64,000 nucleotides of DNA, from NCBI GenBank assembly GCA_946186185.1, contig CAMHMJ010000002.1, positions 1 to 64,000 on the forward strand. Reading direction: 5' to 3'. The notes under the pieces were generated by a model. That model worked only from the letters and a program-made list of their open reading frames with translations, was not told where the DNA came from and did no database searches. The stretch comes from an uncultured Treponema sp. Its GTDB lineage: Bacteria > Spirochaetota > Spirochaetia > Treponematales > Treponemataceae. Numbering within the stretch: position 1 is the stretch's first letter; each line of letters starts with the position of its first letter. Of the stretch, positions 60,035 to 64,000 are shown in pieces. Position numbers and translations under genes: made by a program.

Positions 60035-62235
60035 TACTGTTCATCCTTAAAAATATTTTCAAGCTGTTCCTTAAAATCCTCAGTATCTTTTTTGAAGGTT
60101 GTAAGGAAGGAGTTGTCTTCCAGAGTTCCGATAACTGCGTTCATTTCTTCCTCGGACTCGTACATCATCTTTCTGAAGTAGTCCGTGTAGTCTTTTTCCC
60201 GGGAAGTAAAGGTTGCCTTGTACAGCTCGTCGGCGATTGAAAATGCATCGTCCTTCATATTCTGAATCTGATCCCTGCTGAAGTTTTCAAAATCGGTCAT
60301 GTACATTCGTTCGATGATGAAAACTGCATAGCGCGCTTTGTAAGCTGCATAGGATTTCTGGCATTCTGTGTAAAATGCGTGAACTTCGTCCCAGTTTTTG
60401 ATTTTTCCGTCCTTTATGAGGTTTCTGAGTTCCGTAATTTTCTCTTCCGGAAGCACCTGTCCGCCGGCATTCAGCCATTTTGTATAGAGCGGTATTTTTT
60501 TCAGCGAGTTTTTGATGAAGTCCGGGGTGATTTTTGCTGCTGCCTCTCCATTCAAGGCACCGCAGTCCGTTGAAGAGACATATTCAAGAAGGCTCTTTAC
60601 GGCAAAATATTTTATCATCTTGCGGTAGGTTTTGTAGGCCTTCCCCGGTTTGTAAATTATTGCCCCGTATTTTTTCTGGCAAATCGGGTCGTGAAGGGTA
60701 AAGTCTGTTTCGTACTTTTTGTGAAGGAAATCCTTCGCGGCTAAAATCTTTTCCTTGTGGTCTTTTGCTTTTTTGAAGGCATCGTTGTCCAGTTCTTCAA
60801 GCCGTTCTGCCGTCAGGGTTATCAGGCGGTCAACGGCATTTATCATGTCCTGAACTGTATCCGGTGCCAGAGGTTCCGTTTCAATGTGCTGAATAATAGT
60901 TTTTCTCTTGTCCCGGGCCTTGAATTTATAACCGTTTCTTGCCATGGCAAACATGTCGTACATAAAATACCAGGCAGGAATAATCTGAACTTCGCCCTCC
61001 GGTTTTTCAGATGGCAGAAGAAGGCAGAAAGGGTAGAGAATGTTCAGTTCGTGCTGGTAGCTTCCCTTGCTTGCAAGAACAAAGGATGAGAACCGGCTTG
61101 AGTGCTTAAAATCGCTGCAGAGTCCCGGCCAGAAGCCACGGCCTGCAAAAATCTCTCCGTCCGGACTTCGGGAATTGTGGTTACTACCGATTGTGGCACC
61201 TGCGGCAATATTCGACTGCCCCTGAATTGTTGTTGCAATCAGGAAGGAGGAGTTATGATGCTGCTCGTGGAAGGGATAAATCAGGTTGTTCAAAAGCTCG
61301 CAGCAGGAAACGGTGGAATTGTCTCCCAGTACAGAGTTTAAAAGCCGGGCACCGTATTTCAGCTGGCAGTTTCTGCCGATTACAAAGCGAACCGCAACCG
61401 CCTGATAGAAAACCCGGCTTCCTTCTGCCATGATGCCGTTTACCATTTCAACCCCTTCTCCAATCTGACTTTCTTCGTCAGGGTTAGAAAGAATTGTAAC
61501 ATTTTTAAGCTTGAAGGCGCCCTTGATGTAGCAGGCGCTTCCGATTTTTGCGTCTTTTATGATGGTTGTGTTTTTGATTACCGCATCGTCCCCTACGGTT
61601 CCGTAGGTTTTGTCGTCACCGTAAAAGTCCGTCTGGGTAAAGGCTTTCAGTTTTTCAAGAAGGGCTTTGTCGCCACGGTATTTTTCCCAGATATAGGCGT
61701 CTGCCGGAATCAGGGTTTCAAAAGGTAAAATGCTTCGGCCTTCATTTTCGTTTCCGACTGCTATCTGTATGCGGACTTTTTCTTCTTCGCCTTTTTTAAT
61801 TATTCCGTTTCCGAATTTTGAGTGGGTGGTACAGCTCATTTCCTGAACATTAAAAAGAATTACCCGGTCGCCAAGGCGGTAGTTGTCAAGATAAGCTGTG
61901 TTTACGATTGCGTTGTCGTTTCCGGTTACTGTATTTCTTAGCCGTGAACCAAAAATGGATGCATTCAGTTCAAGGTCGTGGAATTTAAGCTTTGCAGGCC
62001 ACAGGCGTCCTAAAATGATAAAGCCTGAAAACTGGCTGCTCTTTATCAAAGTGGGGTCAAAGCCCATGTCTGAGTCATCAACGTAAAAGTTTTCCCAGGT
62101 ACCGTCCGTGTTGGTATTTAAATTATCTTCAAGGACAGAAATTTCTGCGGGAGTAAGATGTCTCTTTCCCTTCAGAAGTTCTTCCGGGATAGAAAGCTTT
62201 TTGTCGTTTATATTTACAAAAGTTAATGAAGGCAT
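60034..62235 (-). CDS. DUF4954 family protein with left-handed beta-helix
   Basis: 733 residues. Residues about 70-420 contain hexapeptide-repeat-like turns (DAVIKNTTIIKDAKIGSACYIKGAFKLKNVTIL, VIGRNCQLKYGARLLNSVLGDNSTVS), as in nucleotide-sugar acyltransferases. HEQHHNSSFLIATTIQGQSNIAAGATIGSNHNSR contains the likely active-site histidines. The C-terminal 280 residues are helical. The family occurs in Bacteroidetes and spirochaetes and its reaction is not known. It is coupled to the phosphatase gene. Confidence 0.85.
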   Translation of the reverse strand: MPSLTFVNINDKKLSIPEELLKGKRHLTPAEISVLEDNLNTNTDGTWENFYVDDSDMGFDPTLIKSSQFSGFIILGRLWPAKLKFHDLELNASIFGSRLRNTVTGNDNAIVNTAYLDNYRLGDRVILFNVQEMSCTTHSKFGNGIIKKGEEEKVRIQIAVGNENEGRSILPFETLIPADAYIWEKYRGDKALLEKLKAFTQTDFYGDDKTYGTVGDDAVIKNTTIIKDAKIGSACYIKGAFKLKNVTILSNPDEESQIGEGVEMVNGIMAEGSRVFYQAVAVRFVIGRNCQLKYGARLLNSVLGDNSTVSCCELLNNLIYPFHEQHHNSSFLIATTIQGQSNIAAGATIGSNHNSRSPDGEIFAGRGFWPGLCSDFKHSSRFSSFVLASKGSYQHELNILYPFCLLLPSEKPEGEVQIIPAWYFMYDMFAMARNGYKFKARDKRKTIIQHIETEPLAPDTVQDMINAVDRLITLTAERLEELDNDAFKKAKDHKEKILAAKDFLHKKYETDFTLHDPICQKKYGAIIYKPGKAYKTYRKMIKYFAVKSLLEYVSSTDCGALNGEAAAKITPDFIKNSLKKIPLYTKWLNAGGQVLPEEKITELRNLIKDGKIKNWDEVHAFYTECQKSYAAYKARYAVFIIERMYMTDFENFSRDQIQNMKDDAFSIADELYKATFTSREKDYTDYFRKMMYESEEEMNAVIGTLEDNSFLTTFKKDTEDFKEQLENIFKDEQ

Positions 62236-62301
62236 TGTTTAATTTTACTATATTATGGAAAGTATTTAAAGGGTGCTTTTCTCTCTTTCTTCTATACTAT
62301 A

Positions 62302-62330
62302 TTTTCATTCTTAGCAAAAAACGCTAAAAT
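62302..62330 (+). promoter_or_regulatory. Putative promoter of murE
   Basis: TTTTCA (62302-62307), a 17-bp spacer and TAAAAT (62325-62330) end 9 nt before the ATG at 62340. No ribosome-binding site is present, so the mRNA may be nearly leaderless. Confidence 0.5.
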
Positions 62331-62339
62331 GGTTCCGTT

Positions 62340-64000
62340 ATGAAAAAATATCTTTCGCAGCTTTTACCTGCCGTTCAGCATGAAATTTTTGCACTGGACG
62401 GAAAATCTGTTATTTCGGATAAAGAGGTTTCTAATGTTCCGGTAACATCCCTTTGCTTTGATTCAAGAAAGGTTACCCGGGGAAGTCTTTTTTTTGCATG
62501 GCCGGGGGTTCATTCCGACGGTAATGTTTACATTAAAAGTGCGATTGAAAATGGCGCCACTGCAATTGTCTATCAGGGGGAGCTTTCTCCTTCTCAGAAA
62601 GAGGAGTGCGCAAAGGCTGTCATAAAACGACAGCTTGAAATTGAAACTGAGACGGGTCTCGATACCGTTACTTCGACTTCCCAGGACGAAGCCTTCAGTT
62701 TAAAAAAGCTTTTAGTTCCGGTTTTTATTAAGGTTTCGGATTCACGGCGTGCCATGGCTCCCATTGCTTCTGCTTTCTACGATAATCCTTCAAGCCGGAT
62801 GGTGGTTATCGGCGTTACCGGTACGGAAGGAAAATCCAGTACAGTTTCCTTTATCTGGCAGCTTTTAAAACAGTGCGGTCAGAAGGCAGGCTTTATTTCC
62901 ACAGTTGAATATTCCTACGGAGAAGAAGCCCTTCCAAATCCGGAACATCAGACAACTCCGGAATCTCCGCTTATTCAGATGCATCTTGCAAATATGCTTG
63001 AAAACGGCTGTAAATATGCAGTAGTTGAGTCTTCAAGTCACGGACTTTCCGCAAAACTGAACCGTTTAGGCTGCGTTCAGTTCGATACTGCGGTTTTTAT
63101 GAATGTTACCCTTGAACACCTGGAATTTCACAAGAATTTTGAAACCTACAGGAACGATAAGGCAAACCTTTTCAGAATGCTGGATTCCCACGACCACATC
63201 AAGGTTATTGCCGGGGAAAAGGTTCGCGTTCCTTCCATAGGAATTGTAAATCTTGAAGACGAAAGCGCTGAGTTCTTTATAAATGCCACAAAAAAACATG
63301 TTTACGGCTTTACCACAAACGGAGAGGCAGGAAAACTTGCTTCAGAAAAAGGTGAAAATGCCGTTTCCCTTCCAAAAATCCCGGAAAACCTGCGCTATAT
63401 GACGGGAAAAAATATTGCGAGTGCCCGCTACGGCCTTGAGTTTACAGTGGACGCTGACGGCGAAAGTGCTCTTTATCCGGACAATTTTGATCCGGTTCTT
63501 CCAAGAAAGCATGTTTCCTTCAGCGTAAAGTCACCTTTCCCGGGAGCTTTTAATGCCTACAACCTTATGGCAGCCATTACCGCTGTTTCCAGCGTAACTT
63601 CCCTTTCTTTTGAAGAGGTGGCTTCAAAGGTTTCTCTTCTTAAACCTGTAAAGGGACGCATGACCCTTATTGAAAAAGGGCAGCCTTTCGAGCTCATCGT
63701 TGACTATGCCCATACTCCAAGCTCCTTTGAAACAATTTTCCCGCCATTAAGAAAACGCTGCAACGGAAGAATGTTCTGTCTTTTTGGAAGCGGCGGGGAG
63801 CGGGATTTAACAAAGCGTCCTCTTCAGGGAGCCATTGCAGCCCGCTACTGCGATGTGGTTTTCCTGAGCGATGAAGACCCTCGCGGAGAAGATCCGGAAA
63901 CTCTTTTGCGTGATATTGCAAAGGGCGCTTTTGAGGAAGGAAAGAAAGAGGGGGAGAACCTTTTTATTGTTCCGGACAGAAAAAAAGCAATTCGTGAAGT
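62340..64000 (+). CDS. murE: UDP-MurNAc-tripeptide synthetase (MurE), truncated at window edge
   Basis: The open frame starts at ATG 62340 and runs off the window after about 553 residues. The Mur ligase features are in order: SLCFDSRKVTRGSLFFAWPG, P-loop GVTGTEGKSST, TTPESPLIQ, VESSSHGL, MNVTLEHLEFH and VDYAHTPSSF. The specificity loop reads SDEDPRGEDPE instead of the DNPR of meso-DAP enzymes. Treponemal peptidoglycan uses ornithine, so an ornithine or lysine substrate is plausible, but this is inferred. It adds the third residue of the stem peptide in the cytoplasm. Confidence 0.93.
   Translation, partial: MKKYLSQLLPAVQHEIFALDGKSVISDKEVSNVPVTSLCFDSRKVTRGSLFFAWPGVHSDGNVYIKSAIENGATAIVYQGELSPSQKEECAKAVIKRQLEIETETGLDTVTSTSQDEAFSLKKLLVPVFIKVSDSRRAMAPIASAFYDNPSSRMVVIGVTGTEGKSSTVSFIWQLLKQCGQKAGFISTVEYSYGEEALPNPEHQTTPESPLIQMHLANMLENGCKYAVVESSSHGLSAKLNRLGCVQFDTAVFMNVTLEHLEFHKNFETYRNDKANLFRMLDSHDHIKVIAGEKVRVPSIGIVNLEDESAEFFINATKKHVYGFTTNGEAGKLASEKGENAVSLPKIPENLRYMTGKNIASARYGLEFTVDADGESALYPDNFDPVLPRKHVSFSVKSPFPGAFNAYNLMAAITAVSSVTSLSFEEVASKVSLLKPVKGRMTLIEKGQPFELIVDYAHTPSSFETIFPPLRKRCNGRMFCLFGSGGERDLTKRPLQGAIAARYCDVVFLSDEDPRGEDPETLLRDIAKGAFEEGKKEGENLFIVPDRKKAIRE

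Overview
This window looks like a chromosomal segment of a Treponema-type spirochaete, probably from the gut/rumen side of the genus. The evidence is the rpmI-rplT-infC / ZapA-like neighbourhood, an SMC without a canonical hinge, a FliG-like paralogue, a DUF4954 beta-helix protein, many lipoproteins with spirochaete-style lipoboxes, the anaerobe-associated NifU-like + GGGtGRT gene pair, and moderate G+C with strong TTGACA/TATAAT-like promoters. The species is inferred and was not confirmed by any search.

Layout. 1-306: leftward tRNA cluster (Arg, Ser, Ser) with its promoter. 480-4611: asnS, a CobW-family GTPase with a His/Asp metal-binding insert, and a MATE transporter. 4668-9439: glycogen breakdown (debranching enzyme, glycogen phosphorylase). 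9892-11190: GAF/HD-GYP protein. 11460-14022: leftward infC-rpmI-rplT, coiled-coil protein, ZapA-like, UPF0178. 14183-24444: FIST protein, membrane protein, smc, lipoproteins, SIMPL protein, serS, AI-2E family transporter. 24512-30221: leftward exonuclease, phosphohexomutase, OFA-type MFS transporter, second phosphohexomutase. 30393-39673: mnmA, degenerate LytM protein and propeller-like protein, arginase, thioesterase, acyltransferase, kinase-like protein, rsgA, membrane protein, argR. 39877-44287: NifU-like/GGGtGRT pair and a FliG-like/PcfJ-like pair. 44331-51655: leuS, pncB, purA, gltX. 51850-62235: chemoreceptor, LolA-like and DUF1302-like envelope proteins, small lipoprotein, clostripain-like lipoprotein, low-Mr phosphatase, DUF4954. 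62340-end: murE, cut by the window edge.

The strongest unexplained signal is a family of intergenic structured repeats (at least seven copies or fragments). They share AAAATTGGC...GCCAATTTT ends, outer GAGTTT...AAACTC borders, and internal stems that keep pairing through compensatory changes. They lie against gene ends and in two places their terminal repeat supplies a neighbour's stop codon.

A second pattern is that about nine genes have a good -10 box only 6-9 nt upstream of the ATG, which suggests leaderless or nearly leaderless mRNAs. argR carries two ARG-box-like sites spaced exactly 21 bp centre to centre. The glycogen genes and two phosphohexomutases form a carbohydrate-storage theme; argR and arginase form an arginine theme; four aminoacyl-tRNA synthetases, IF3, L20, L35, RsgA and MnmA form a translation theme.
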